Both the position numbers and the translations under genes were made by a program. This document shows positions 13,927-22,768 of a stretch of DNA of 45,527 nt, piece by piece. The stretch comes from Bacteroidota bacterium (GTDB taxonomy: Bacteria > Bacteroidota > Bacteroidia > Bacteroidales > FEN-979): assembly GCA_016868575.1 (NCBI GenBank), contig VGGL01000010.1:1-45527 (forward strand), in the 5' to 3' direction. Every line of letters starts with the position of its first letter. Position 1 is the first letter of the stretch. Below the pieces are notes generated by a model, which did no database searches, was not told the origin of the DNA, and saw nothing but the letters and a program-made list of their open reading frames with translations.

Positions 13927-15087
13927 ATGGGTAAACACATCGCCATACTCGGTTCCACAGGCTCGATCGGCAAACAAGCCCTGGAAGTCATCGCCAGCCA
14001 CCCGGAAGAATTTGTGACCGAGGTGATCACAGCCCATTCCAATGCAACCCTCCTCATTGAACAAGCCTTGCAATGCAAACCCAATGCGGTGGTTATTGGC
14101 AATGAAGCGTACTATCCGCTCGTCAGGGAAGCCCTTGAACCCGCCGGAATCAAGGTATTTGCAGGAGAAGATTCCCTTTCCCAGATCGTGGAAATGGATA
14201 CCATCGACATGGTGCTCAATGCCCTGGTAGGGTATCTCGGCCTTCGACCAACCCTGCGGGCGATCCATGCCGGAAAAAATATTGCCCTCGCCAATAAAGA
14301 AAGCCTGGTGGTGGCGGGTGAGATGGTCACCCGACTGGCAGCAGAAAAAATGGTCAACATCATACCTGTTGATTCTGAACATTCTGCCATCTTCCAATGC
14401 CTTGCAGGTGAGCACCTCAACCCGGTGGAAAAGATATACCTCACCGCCTCCGGCGGCCCTTTCAGGGGAAAAGACCTGGCATTTCTCGAGCATGTCAGCA
14501 AGGAGGAAGCGCTCCGGCATCCCAACTGGAAGATGGGACACAAGATTACCATCGACTCCTCATCATTGATGAATAAAGGCCTTGAAGTCATCGAAGCCCG
14601 CTGGCTGTTCGATCTCCCTCAGGAACAGATTGATGTAATCGTTCACCCGCAGTCAATCATCCATTCCATGGTCCAGTTTGCTGACGGGAGCATGAAAGCC
14701 CAGATGGGATTACCCGATATGCGGATCCCGATACAGTATGCACTCTCCTATCCGAACCGGCTGCATGCCGGCTTCCCAAGGCTAAACTTCATGGATTACC
14801 CCCAGTTGACCTTTGAACCTGTCGATACCAAGCTTTTCCGGAATCTCTCCCTTGCCTATACCTCTCTGGACAGAGGAGGAAATGCCCCCTGCATCCTCAA
14901 TGCCGCCAATGAAGTAGCCGTGGAAGCCTTCCTGCTGGAGCAGATCGGATTCATGGCTATGCCGGACCTTATCGGCGATTGTCTGGACGCAATCCCATTT
15001 ACGGCTGCCCCTTCCTACGAAGACTATTGCGAAACCGACCGGTCGACACGGGAATACGCATGGAAACAAATCAATAAAAAACAATAA
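13927..15087 (+). CDS. dxr: 1-deoxy-D-xylulose 5-phosphate reductoisomerase
   Basis: Second enzyme of the MEP isoprenoid pathway; makes 2-C-methyl-D-erythritol 4-phosphate with NADPH. From ATG 13927 the protein has 386 residues. The NADPH loop is GSTGSIG at 8-14. NKESLVVAG, DSEHSAIFQ, the flexible-loop region ASGGPFRG and MNKGLEVIEARWLF are all present. The open frame starts upstream within the M23 gene but only this ATG gives the family N-terminus. rseP follows 9 bp later; the dxr-rseP order is common in bacteria. Confidence 0.96.
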   Translation: MGKHIAILGSTGSIGKQALEVIASHPEEFVTEVITAHSNATLLIEQALQCKPNAVVIGNEAYYPLVREALEPAGIKVFAGEDSLSQIVEMDTIDMVLNALVGYLGLRPTLRAIHAGKNIALANKESLVVAGEMVTRLAAEKMVNIIPVDSEHSAIFQCLAGEHLNPVEKIYLTASGGPFRGKDLAFLEHVSKEEALRHPNWKMGHKITIDSSSLMNKGLEVIEARWLFDLPQEQIDVIVHPQSIIHSMVQFADGSMKAQMGLPDMRIPIQYALSYPNRLHAGFPRLNFMDYPQLTFEPVDTKLFRNLSLAYTSLDRGGNAPCILNAANEVAVEAFLLEQIGFMAMPDLIGDCLDAIPFTAAPSYEDYCETDRSTREYAWKQINKKQ

Positions 15088-15096
15088 CATTCTTTT

Positions 15097-16416
15097 ATGG
15101 AAATCTTCATCAAAGTATTGCAACTACTTCTGAGTCTCTCGATCCTGGTGATCTTCCACGAGCTCGGACATTTCATCGCGGCAAGGTGTTTCAAAACACG
15201 GGTGGAAAAGTTTTACCTGTTCTTTAATCCCTGGTTTTCCCTGTGTAAATTCAAATACAAGGATACGGAATATGGTCTCGGCTGGCTGCCGCTGGGAGGC
15301 TATGTCAAGATTTCAGGGATGATCGACGAATCACTCGACAAGGAACAAATGAAGCAACCACCCCAACCATGGGAGTTCCGTTCCAAACCGGCCTGGCAAC
15401 GATTGATCATCATGCTCGGGGGGGTCACTGTAAATGTCTTGCTGGCCGTGGCCATCTATGTCGTCATGCTCGCCGCCTGGGGAGAGAAGTATCTTCCGAC
15501 ATCAGAAACGCGCTACGGAATTGCAGTTGACTCGCTGGGCTACGATATGGGATTGCGAAATGGAGATTTCATCCTGTCGGTTAACCATCATGAAGTGGAG
15601 GATTTTGCCGCTATTCCCAAGACCATTATCCTGGAGGAGGCAACTTCCATCCAGGTCATCCGCGACAATCAACCGCTGGATATCCCGATCACCAAAAACA
15701 TGATCGGCAGGATCATCCGACACAAGTCACCGGAGTTCATCACCATCCGTTTTCCTTTTGTCGCTCATGAATTTGTTCCCGGATCCGCTGCCCAAAAGGC
15801 AGGAATGATGAAGGGAGACCAGATACTCGGGATCAATGATACCCTCCTCCCCTATTTCAATGAATTCAGGGCCAACATCACCCGTTACAAGAACCGGCCT
15901 ATTGACCTGATGGTTCTCAGGGGGAGCGACACCCTTGTGCTTGCGGTACAGGTCCCATCCGAAGGACTGATCGGCGTTTATCCGAAGCCTGTCACAGAAC
16001 TGCTCGCCTTCAGGGAGCGGCATTACAACATCCTGGAAGCCATTCCTGCCGGTGCCGTGAAAGCGTATGAAGGGATCGGGAATTATGTAAAGTCTATCAA
16101 ACTGCTCTTCTCGCAGGAGAAGGCTTATGAATCGGTGGGAGGCTTCATCAGTATCGGGAATATCTTTCCGTCAACGTGGGATTGGACGGCATTCTGGAGT
16201 TTGACCGCATTCCTTTCCATCATGCTGGCGGTGCTCAACATCCTGCCCATTCCCGCGCTGGACGGGGGACATGTGATGTTTTTGTTCTATGAGATCATCT
16301 TCCGCCGGAAACCCAGTGACAAATTCATGGAATATGCGCAGATTGCCGGTATGGTCATCCTGTTCGGACTGCTGATCTTCGCCAACGCCAACGACATTAT
16401 CAAGTTATTCCGGTAA
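15097..16416 (+). CDS. rseP: RIP site-2 metalloprotease RseP
   Basis: Intramembrane zinc protease that cleaves membrane-spanning regulators such as anti-sigma factors. Zinc motif HELGH is at 21-25 in the first helix, and the third ligand motif LPIPALDGGH lies near residue 385. Between them are PDZ-like regions (GDFILSVNHHEV and GDQILGINDTLL), so probably two PDZ domains. Length 439 is normal. It ends 4 bp from the stop of the convergent YitT-type gene. Confidence 0.93.
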   Translation: MEIFIKVLQLLLSLSILVIFHELGHFIAARCFKTRVEKFYLFFNPWFSLCKFKYKDTEYGLGWLPLGGYVKISGMIDESLDKEQMKQPPQPWEFRSKPAWQRLIIMLGGVTVNVLLAVAIYVVMLAAWGEKYLPTSETRYGIAVDSLGYDMGLRNGDFILSVNHHEVEDFAAIPKTIILEEATSIQVIRDNQPLDIPITKNMIGRIIRHKSPEFITIRFPFVAHEFVPGSAAQKAGMMKGDQILGINDTLLPYFNEFRANITRYKNRPIDLMVLRGSDTLVLAVQVPSEGLIGVYPKPVTELLAFRERHYNILEAIPAGAVKAYEGIGNYVKSIKLLFSQEKAYESVGGFISIGNIFPSTWDWTAFWSLTAFLSIMLAVLNILPIPALDGGHVMFLFYEIIFRRKPSDKFMEYAQIAGMVILFGLLIFANANDIIKLFR

Positions 16417-16420
16417 CCTG

Positions 16421-17314
16421 CTAATCTTCCAGTTTATCTTTCAGTGATTTGAAGCCTTCACCCAGGATCTCATTGGCATCCATGACGGTAAGAAAGGCTT
16501 TCGGGTCGATATCATGGATGTACTCCTGCAGCATGGCGACCTCCCGGCGACTGACCACGGTAAAGATGATCTTCTTCTCCTTGCCGTTATACATCCCTTC
16601 CCCACGGATAAATGTTCCACCCCGGTTGAGATCGTTGATGATCTTGTTCCTGATCTCTTCATGCCGGTCGGAAATGATAAATAAGGTCTTATCATAGCTG
16701 ATCCCCTCCAGAACCAGATCGATCACTTTACCGGTAATGAATATGACAACCCAGGAGTACAGCGGGATTTTCCAGTCCTGGAAAACAACCAGTCCGATCA
16801 GCACAATGCCTGAATCAATCAAGATCATCAACTGACCCAAAGGCCAACGGGTATATTTTCCAATGATCATGGCCACAATGTCTGAACCACCGGAAGTGGC
16901 CTTCGACTTGAAAATCAGCCCCAATCCTAGTCCCAGTAAGAGGCCGCCGAAAATGGAGGCTAAGAGGGCATCATCATGAACCAGGGGCTCGGTTCCCCAT
17001 AGATAGGTCAGCAAATCGGTAAACGTAGCTGTAAAAGTAAATCCAACCACCGTTTTGACCCCGAACCGCGGGCCTAAAATCCGGATGCCCAGGATGGTCA
17101 GCGGGATATCAAATGCCAGTGCGACCAAGCCCACCGGCGTATCGAAGAGCCAGTGCAATACGATGGAGATACCATACACCCCGCCTGGAACAATCTTGTA
17201 CGGGGTTATGAAGAGGACAAAACTGGTCGCCATGATAAAGGAGCCGATCAGGATCAATAAATAGCTTATAAACCATTTCTTTGAAAAGATTTTTTCTTTG
17301 ACTAAAAAGGCCAT
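16421..17314 (-). CDS. YitT-family membrane protein (DUF161/DUF2179)
   Basis: Five to six hydrophobic helices occupy about residues 15-190 with conserved glycines (VPGGVYGISIVLHW, LGLGLGLIFKSKATSGGSDI). A soluble C-terminal DUF2179 domain follows (ILNDLNRGGTFIRGEGMY-type block, then TVVSRREVAMLQEYIHDIDP). This is the YitT architecture. Function is not established for the family. It stands alone: convergent to rseP on one side, divergent from porP on the other, with its own likely -7 box. Confidence 0.88.
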   Translation of the reverse strand: MAFLVKEKIFSKKWFISYLLILIGSFIMATSFVLFITPYKIVPGGVYGISIVLHWLFDTPVGLVALAFDIPLTILGIRILGPRFGVKTVVGFTFTATFTDLLTYLWGTEPLVHDDALLASIFGGLLLGLGLGLIFKSKATSGGSDIVAMIIGKYTRWPLGQLMILIDSGIVLIGLVVFQDWKIPLYSWVVIFITGKVIDLVLEGISYDKTLFIISDRHEEIRNKIINDLNRGGTFIRGEGMYNGKEKKIIFTVVSRREVAMLQEYIHDIDPKAFLTVMDANEILGEGFKSLKDKLED

Positions 17315-17342
17315 ATCACATACTATGATTAAATATTGTGTG

Positions 17343-17350
17343 CAAAATTA
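17343..17350 (-). promoter_or_regulatory. -7 box of yitT-like gene
   Basis: Minus strand TAATTTTG matches TAnnTTTG, 28 bp upstream of the start at 17314. Confidence 0.45.
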
Positions 17351-17431
17351 GCAGGAATCAGGCGAATGAATACTAAAACTAAGGTAATTGGAGTTATTGG
17401 TGAAACTTTTTAGCGCTGCCGGTAGTATAAC

Positions 17432-17459
17432 AGGATGATTTTTATTTACCCATCCTGAT
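17432..17459. other. Short inverted repeat between yitT-like gene and porP
   Basis: CAGGATG and CATCCTG form 7-bp arms around an AT-rich loop of about 14 bases. There is no U-run after it, so it is not a good intrinsic terminator. It could be an operator for either divergent gene. Confidence 0.3.
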
Positions 17460-17482
17460 GCCTATGAAATAACGGCTACCTG

Positions 17483-17511
17483 TTGATGAATTAAAAAAAA
17501 GTATAATTTTA
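17483..17511 (+). promoter_or_regulatory. Probable promoter of porP/sprF-like gene
   Basis: TTG at 17483-17485, an 18-bp spacer, then TAATTTTA at 17504-17511 (last base differs from TAnnTTTG). It is 22 bp before the ATG. Confidence 0.45.
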
Positions 17512-17533
17512 CACGATTTTTCACACAGATAGA

Positions 17534-18466
17534 ATGAAGAACTGGCTGATTATCATTGTTTTGTGTATTCCATTCCACCTCTTTGCCCAACAAGAGGCAC
17601 AATTCAGCCAGTATATGTTCGATAACCTTTCTTTCAATCCGGGTTATGCCGGCAGTCAGCAGGGGATATGCGCTTCCCTCCTGGTTCGTGAACAATGGAT
17701 GGGATTCAAGGACGATGATGGCAACAAGGTTGCACCTCAGACTTTTCTTATCTCGGTTCATTCCCCGGTTCGTATCCTGCGTGGCGGTGTGGGCGGGAGT
17801 TTGTACCAGGACAAGCTTGGATTCGAGAGTACCATTGGGCTAAAATTGGGCTATGCATACCAGCTTTCGCTGGGTGAAGGGAACATGGCCATTGGCGCAC
17901 AAATCGGTTTTCTGAACAAAACGATTGATTTCGATAAGCTAACCCCTAAGCACGAGGATGACCCCGTCATCAAAGGAAAAAGCAAAGAAAGTGACATGAT
18001 CCTCGACGGAAGCCTTGGGTTGTACTACCATATCCCGGGAAAGTTCTACCTGGGATTCTCCGTGCCGGAGATCGGCCAGTCAAAAGGCAGCAAAACCGGT
18101 TTTAAAAACCGGAGACATTATTTTTTAACAGCAGGATACAAGTTTCCTGTCCCCGGTTATCCAGCCTTTGAATTAAGCCCATCCCTGCTCATGAAGAGCG
18201 ATTTTAACTCTTTTCAGGCGGAACTGGATGCCCTGGTGATCTACAATAATAAGATTTGGGGCGGGCTGGGTTATCGTTACCAGGATGCCGTCATTGCCCT
18301 GGTGGGAATGAACTTCAAGGACTTCCGGGTTGGGGTCTCTTATGACATTGGCGTCTCCTCCATCCGGAAATATCATTCCGGAAGCCTGGAGATAATGGCG
18401 GGCTATTGCTTTAAAATTGAAACGGATAAAGGAAAAAGAGGGTACCGGAATACAAGATTCCTGTAA
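17534..18466 (+). CDS. PorP/SprF-family type IX secretion membrane protein
   Basis: Outer-membrane beta-barrel protein of the PorP/SprF family, associated with T9SS secretion of particular cargo such as adhesins. The N-terminus is a signal peptide (LIIIVLCIPFHLFA) followed at once by the family hallmark QQEAQFSQYMFDNLSFNPGYAGS. Barrel-like strands fill the rest, ending in an aromatic-rich segment SGSLEIMAGYCFKI. Length 310 residues is normal. It lies directly upstream of gldK but with its own promoter and a separate gldK promoter, so regulation may be independent. Family firm; cargo unknown. Confidence 0.9.
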   Translation: MKNWLIIIVLCIPFHLFAQQEAQFSQYMFDNLSFNPGYAGSQQGICASLLVREQWMGFKDDDGNKVAPQTFLISVHSPVRILRGGVGGSLYQDKLGFESTIGLKLGYAYQLSLGEGNMAIGAQIGFLNKTIDFDKLTPKHEDDPVIKGKSKESDMILDGSLGLYYHIPGKFYLGFSVPEIGQSKGSKTGFKNRRHYFLTAGYKFPVPGYPAFELSPSLLMKSDFNSFQAELDALVIYNNKIWGGLGYRYQDAVIALVGMNFKDFRVGVSYDIGVSSIRKYHSGSLEIMAGYCFKIETDKGKRGYRNTRFL

Positions 18467-18492
18467 CATTTATACGTATCAATATTTTTATG

Positions 18493-18500
18493 TACATTTG
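18493..18500 (+). promoter_or_regulatory. -7 box of gldKLMN operon
   Basis: TACATTTG is an exact TAnnTTTG match. It lies about 144 bp before the gldK ATG, so transcripts would have a long leader of roughly 135 bases. The leader contains a small palindrome, ATGCATTTGCAT (18548-18559). Confidence 0.5.
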
Positions 18501-18643
18501 CGATTTGTTTTTGGAGAAGATACAATTTATTCAACCGGCTGGCGTTATGCATTTGCATGATACAATAGCCACTAACGGAACAGACATATTCTCAACATCA
18601 TACATATTGCCTCTGTTTATATACGATCACAAAATAGATCACA

Positions 18644-20023
18644 ATGAAAAGATTGCTTTTGTATCTGGTCATCATCGTTATTCTCGGAAGTTGTGGTAAC
18701 TCCGGTAGTGGTGAACTCACAGGTGTAAAAAACCGCAAGAAATATTATCAACCCGATCCGTTTGGCATGGTATTCATTCCCCTGGGATCCTACACCATGG
18801 GGGTGAGTGATCAGGATGTTCCCTATGCCTTGCTGAACTCGCCCAAAACCGTGACGGTGCAGGCATTCTACATGGATCAGACGGAGATCACCAACAACGA
18901 ATACCGCCAGTTCGTTTACTGGGTGAGGGATTCCATTGCCCGCCGCATGTTAGGTGAAGTGAATGCCACGGAGTATCTCATTGAAACAAACAAGAAAACC
19001 GGCGAAACCTACGATCCACCCTTCCTGAACTGGGAGACAAAGATCGACTGGAAAAGCGATGATCAGGGGATCCGCGATGCCCTTGAACCCATGTTCCTGC
19101 AGGAAAGCGAACGGTACTTCCGCAGAAAAGAGATCGATACCCGGAAACTATATTACGAATACTACTTTGTTGACCTGAAAGAAGCAGCCCGGAAAGATTA
19201 CAATGCTCCAGGGGACACGAAGGATAAAATCAAGGAAGGTGGCCTTGCAAACCGGCCGCAGGGTCTTAAAGACCGGAGCGTTTACGTGAGAAAGGACGTG
19301 ATCAATGTCTATCCCGATACCCTTTGCTGGATCCATGACTTCACATACTCTTTCAATGACCCGATGACGGAAAAATATTTCTGGCACCTTGCTTACGATC
19401 ATTACCCGGTAGTCGGCGTTACATGGAAACAAGCCAATGCCTTCTGTATCTGGCGCACACAACTGTATAACTCAGGCCTCTCCAGAAAACGGGGCGAAGC
19501 CATTGCCAATGATTTCCGTCTGCCGACAGAATCCGAATGGGAATGGGCTGCCCGGGGCGGATACCATGGAAATCCCTATCCCTGGGGCGGGCCATATGCC
19601 CGTAATGACAAAGGATGCTTCCTCGCCAACTTTAAACCACTCCGAGGGGACTATGTCGACGATGGTGGCGCTCAAACCGTGATTGTTGCTCATTATACTC
19701 CCAATGACTGGGGTCTGTACGATATGGCGGGAAATGTATCTGAATGGACCTCATCGGCCTTCTATCCATCATCCTACAGCTTCACCTGGGATTTAAATCC
19801 AGATTATAAGTATAACGCCAAAGATAATGACCCGCCTGCCCTTAAACGCAAAGTGATCCGCGGCGGATCATGGAAAGATGTGGGTTATTATCTCCAGGTT
19901 TCTGCCCGTTCATTTGAATACCAGGACTCAGCCAAGAGCTATGTCGGCTTCCGTTGTGTGCAGACATACCTGGGAAGACAAAAGGATGATAATCCTTCCA
20001 GGGCATCGAAGATTTACAATTAA
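18644..20023 (+). CDS. gldK: T9SS/gliding lipoprotein GldK
   Basis: Outer-membrane lipoprotein of the T9SS core that forms the periplasmic ring with GldN. The lipobox is ILGSC with Cys17 as the lipidated residue. The rest is an FGE-sulfatase-like (SUMF1) domain without a catalytic role: VFIPLGSYTMGVSDQD (about 44-60), DQTEITNNEYRQFVYW, RLPTESEWEWAARGG, and the end GGSWKD...GFRCVQTY. The 459 residues match GldK/PorK proteins. First gene of gldK-L-M-N. Confidence 0.95.
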   Translation: MKRLLLYLVIIVILGSCGNSGSGELTGVKNRKKYYQPDPFGMVFIPLGSYTMGVSDQDVPYALLNSPKTVTVQAFYMDQTEITNNEYRQFVYWVRDSIARRMLGEVNATEYLIETNKKTGETYDPPFLNWETKIDWKSDDQGIRDALEPMFLQESERYFRRKEIDTRKLYYEYYFVDLKEAARKDYNAPGDTKDKIKEGGLANRPQGLKDRSVYVRKDVINVYPDTLCWIHDFTYSFNDPMTEKYFWHLAYDHYPVVGVTWKQANAFCIWRTQLYNSGLSRKRGEAIANDFRLPTESEWEWAARGGYHGNPYPWGGPYARNDKGCFLANFKPLRGDYVDDGGAQTVIVAHYTPNDWGLYDMAGNVSEWTSSAFYPSSYSFTWDLNPDYKYNAKDNDPPALKRKVIRGGSWKDVGYYLQVSARSFEYQDSAKSYVGFRCVQTYLGRQKDDNPSRASKIYN

Positions 20024-20073
20024 GATTAGCTACACTCCTTTAATTTATTCATCAAACAAAATCTTTTTTTATC

Positions 20074-21099
20074 ATGGGTCTTAACAGCTTAGTCAGATCA
20101 AGAGGATACCGGAATTTTATGGCCAAGCTTTACGGTTTGGGAGCTTCCATCGTCATCATTGGCGCTTTGTTCAAAATCAATCACTACCCCGGGGCCGATT
20201 ATATGCTGATCGTGGGCCTTGGTACAGAATCCATCATCTTCTTCTTCTCCGCCTTTGAACCTCCCCATGTCGAACCCGACTGGAGCCTTGTTTATCCCCA
20301 GCTTGCTGGCATCTATCATGGTGACGAAACCGGGGTTGATATCCCCAGGAGCGCAACCGGTGAACTGGATAAGATGCTGAAAGAAGCCAATATTGACCAG
20401 GGATTGATAGATAGTTTGGGCAAGGGATTGGTGAACCTGAAAGAGACCACTTCGAAGCTTTCTGATGTTTCCAATGCTGCGGTCGCTACCAATGAATTCA
20501 GTCAGAAAGTGAAGGAAGCCTCTGCCTCCGCATCTGTTCTCACTGACGCCTACACCAAAACCTCTCAAACACTCAACGAATCAACCAATATCTCCTCCCA
20601 GCACCTTCACCATGTCGAAAACGCTTCTAAAAATGCAGCACAGCTGGCCAATGCTTACAAACAGACAACCGATGCTTTAGTAGCAGAATCCAACGCCAAC
20701 CAGCAGTTCCTTAATACCATCACCACCGCATCGAACTCAGCTGCCAAACTTTCTGAACAATACGCAGATTCGGCTCAGAAAATAGCCAAAAGCGCTGAAA
20801 TGTTCGACGTTACAACCGCCGGCGGAAATGAATTCAATAAGCAACTGAAAAAAGTCGTCGATAACCTCACGGCACTCAACTCCCTCTATGAAATGCAGAT
20901 GAAAGGATCGAATGAACAAGCCGAAGCCACCGGCAAACTCAAGGAAACAACCAACATGTTCATGAAAAACCTCACCGAATCAATTGAACAGACAACAAAG
21001 TATAAGAATGAGGTAGATGTCCTGGTGAAAAATATTGCATCCCTCAATAAAGTGTATGGCAACATGCTCTCGGCGATGAATGTTCCTTCAACCAAGTAA
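20074..21099 (+). CDS. gldL: T9SS/gliding motor protein GldL
   Basis: Inner-membrane subunit that, with GldM, forms the proton-powered rotary motor of the T9SS and gliding. Two close transmembrane helices lie near 22-40 and 48-65 (LGASIVIIGALFKINHYPGADYMLIVGLGTESIIFFFSAF), carrying the conserved HYPG turn. A long helical, Ser/Thr/Asn/Ala-rich cytoplasmic tail (about 110-341) follows, with regularly spaced hydrophobic residues typical of coiled coil. The 341 residues are on the long side for the family. It starts 50 bp after gldK. Confidence 0.95.
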   Translation: MGLNSLVRSRGYRNFMAKLYGLGASIVIIGALFKINHYPGADYMLIVGLGTESIIFFFSAFEPPHVEPDWSLVYPQLAGIYHGDETGVDIPRSATGELDKMLKEANIDQGLIDSLGKGLVNLKETTSKLSDVSNAAVATNEFSQKVKEASASASVLTDAYTKTSQTLNESTNISSQHLHHVENASKNAAQLANAYKQTTDALVAESNANQQFLNTITTASNSAAKLSEQYADSAQKIAKSAEMFDVTTAGGNEFNKQLKKVVDNLTALNSLYEMQMKGSNEQAEATGKLKETTNMFMKNLTESIEQTTKYKNEVDVLVKNIASLNKVYGNMLSAMNVPSTK

Positions 21100-21136
21100 T
21101 CTAATCAGGATCACTAACTAGCTAACTAAAAACTAA

Positions 21137-22738
21137 ATGGCTGGATATAAAGAAACCCCGAGACAAAAAATGATCGCTATGTTGTACCTTGTACTCACGG
21201 CGTTGTTGGCTCTGAACGTATCCAAGCAGATCATTGATGCCTTTGTGACCGTTAACGAAAGCATTGAAAGTACCAATCAGAACTTTGCTACCAAGGTCAA
21301 TGAGGTGTACAGCAAATTTGAGATGCAGTATCAACTCAACGAAGCTAAAGTCGGACCTTTTTGGGAAAAAGCTAAACAAGCCCAAAAAATCTCTCTGCAG
21401 CTTCGACAATATGTCGATAGCATTAAATATATCGTGATCCAGAAGACTGACCGGTACGAGACACTGGAAGAAGCTAAAAAAGTTGCATTAAGGGATGTCC
21501 AGCGTAAAGATAACTTCGATGTTCCTACTTCATTTTTTATCGGCAGCTCTGAAACGACCAAGTCAGCTGAAGGATATAAACTCCAGAAGCGGATTGAAGA
21601 TTTTAAAATGCAACTCCTGGCCCTTTTACCTCAGGAAAAAATTGACCTGATCAAAATTGGCCTGGACACCAAGGGTCCTTTTCACAACCGTGATGGGAAA
21701 CCGGAAGATTGGGCACGCCATAATTTTTATCATACCATCCTCGCTGCTGATGTTACCATTTTGAACCGCATCAATGCCGATATCTACAATGCTGAATATG
21801 ATGTGGTTTCATTTCTATACGGGTCGGTCAGTGCGGAAGATTTCAAGTTCGACAAAATTGCCGCTAAAGTCGTACCGAAAAGCCGCTATGTGTTTATTGG
21901 TGAAGAATACCAGGCCGAAGTCTTTGTTGCTGCTTATGATACAAAACAGAACCCTGATGTGCGGTATGTTTTAGGTGTTGACTCCATCACCGATAACATG
22001 GCCAAGAATGCAGTTCCAGTGGAAGGAAAGGATGGATTGGTCCGGATCAAATTTCCCGCCTCTGCTGAAGGACTTAAGAAATATGCCGGGGTAATCAATG
22101 TCAAAAGCCCTTCAGGTATCCCTATGACTTTCCATTTTCATGATGAATATATCGTAGCCAAACCCACCCTGGTTATATCTCCAACCAAAATGAATGTCTT
22201 CTATGTTGGGGTTGATAACCCGGTATCCATTCAGGTACCTGGTGGCGCTGAACGAACTGAGCCCACTATTTCAGCCGGTAAAATAAGAAGAGAAGGACTC
22301 AACTGGGTGGTCTATGACCTTCCACAGGGCAGAAAAGACGCGGTCATTACCGTCAATGCAGTTTATGGTGGTAAGTCAAAAAACATGGGCAGCCAGACAT
22401 TCCGTCTCAAAAGAGTACCCGACCCGATCGCTTATATTGCCAGGGTTCACGAAGGGTTTATCTCCAAGAGCCTGCTTGTCGCCGGCGGAGCTATCATTCC
22501 TGAAATGCCTGCAGGATTTGACTTCGACTTACGGTTTACGGTCATTTCTTTCAGTTTTGTCAGTGACATCCCGGGTGACGTAGTCACCATCCAGGCCCAG
22601 GGTAACAGGCTCACCCAGGAAATGATCTCCCTGATCAACCAGGCCAAGAAAAATAAACGTATCTGGATGGAAGATATCGTGGTGAGAGGTCCTGACGGCG
22701 AACGTAATATCGCATCCATCAACCTGAAAATAAATTAA
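21137..22738 (+). CDS. gldM: T9SS/gliding motor protein GldM
   Basis: Single-pass inner-membrane protein with a long periplasmic shaft, linking the GldL motor to the GldKN ring. The N-terminus GYKETPRQKMIAMLYLVLTALLALNVS holds the conserved start and the one transmembrane helix (about 13-29). The periplasmic part has the four-domain GldM layout: helical D1, then beta-rich domains (SRYVFIGEEYQAEVFV; VISPTKMNVFYVGVDNPVSIQVPG; and a C-terminal domain ending GERNIASINLKIN). Length 533 is normal. Confidence 0.95.
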   Translation: MAGYKETPRQKMIAMLYLVLTALLALNVSKQIIDAFVTVNESIESTNQNFATKVNEVYSKFEMQYQLNEAKVGPFWEKAKQAQKISLQLRQYVDSIKYIVIQKTDRYETLEEAKKVALRDVQRKDNFDVPTSFFIGSSETTKSAEGYKLQKRIEDFKMQLLALLPQEKIDLIKIGLDTKGPFHNRDGKPEDWARHNFYHTILAADVTILNRINADIYNAEYDVVSFLYGSVSAEDFKFDKIAAKVVPKSRYVFIGEEYQAEVFVAAYDTKQNPDVRYVLGVDSITDNMAKNAVPVEGKDGLVRIKFPASAEGLKKYAGVINVKSPSGIPMTFHFHDEYIVAKPTLVISPTKMNVFYVGVDNPVSIQVPGGAERTEPTISAGKIRREGLNWVVYDLPQGRKDAVITVNAVYGGKSKNMGSQTFRLKRVPDPIAYIARVHEGFISKSLLVAGGAIIPEMPAGFDFDLRFTVISFSFVSDIPGDVVTIQAQGNRLTQEMISLINQAKKNKRIWMEDIVVRGPDGERNIASINLKIN

Positions 22739-22768
22739 CGGAATTTATTCATTATTCATAACAGGAAT

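Noticed and set aside
14112-14591. 159-codon open frame on the minus strand within dxr
   Set aside because: Shadow of dxr; Ser/Arg-rich composition typical of an antisense frame.
18490-18699. 69-codon open frame upstream of and overlapping gldK
   Set aside because: It contains the likely gldK promoter box, overlaps the gldK start in another frame and shows no protein-like pattern.
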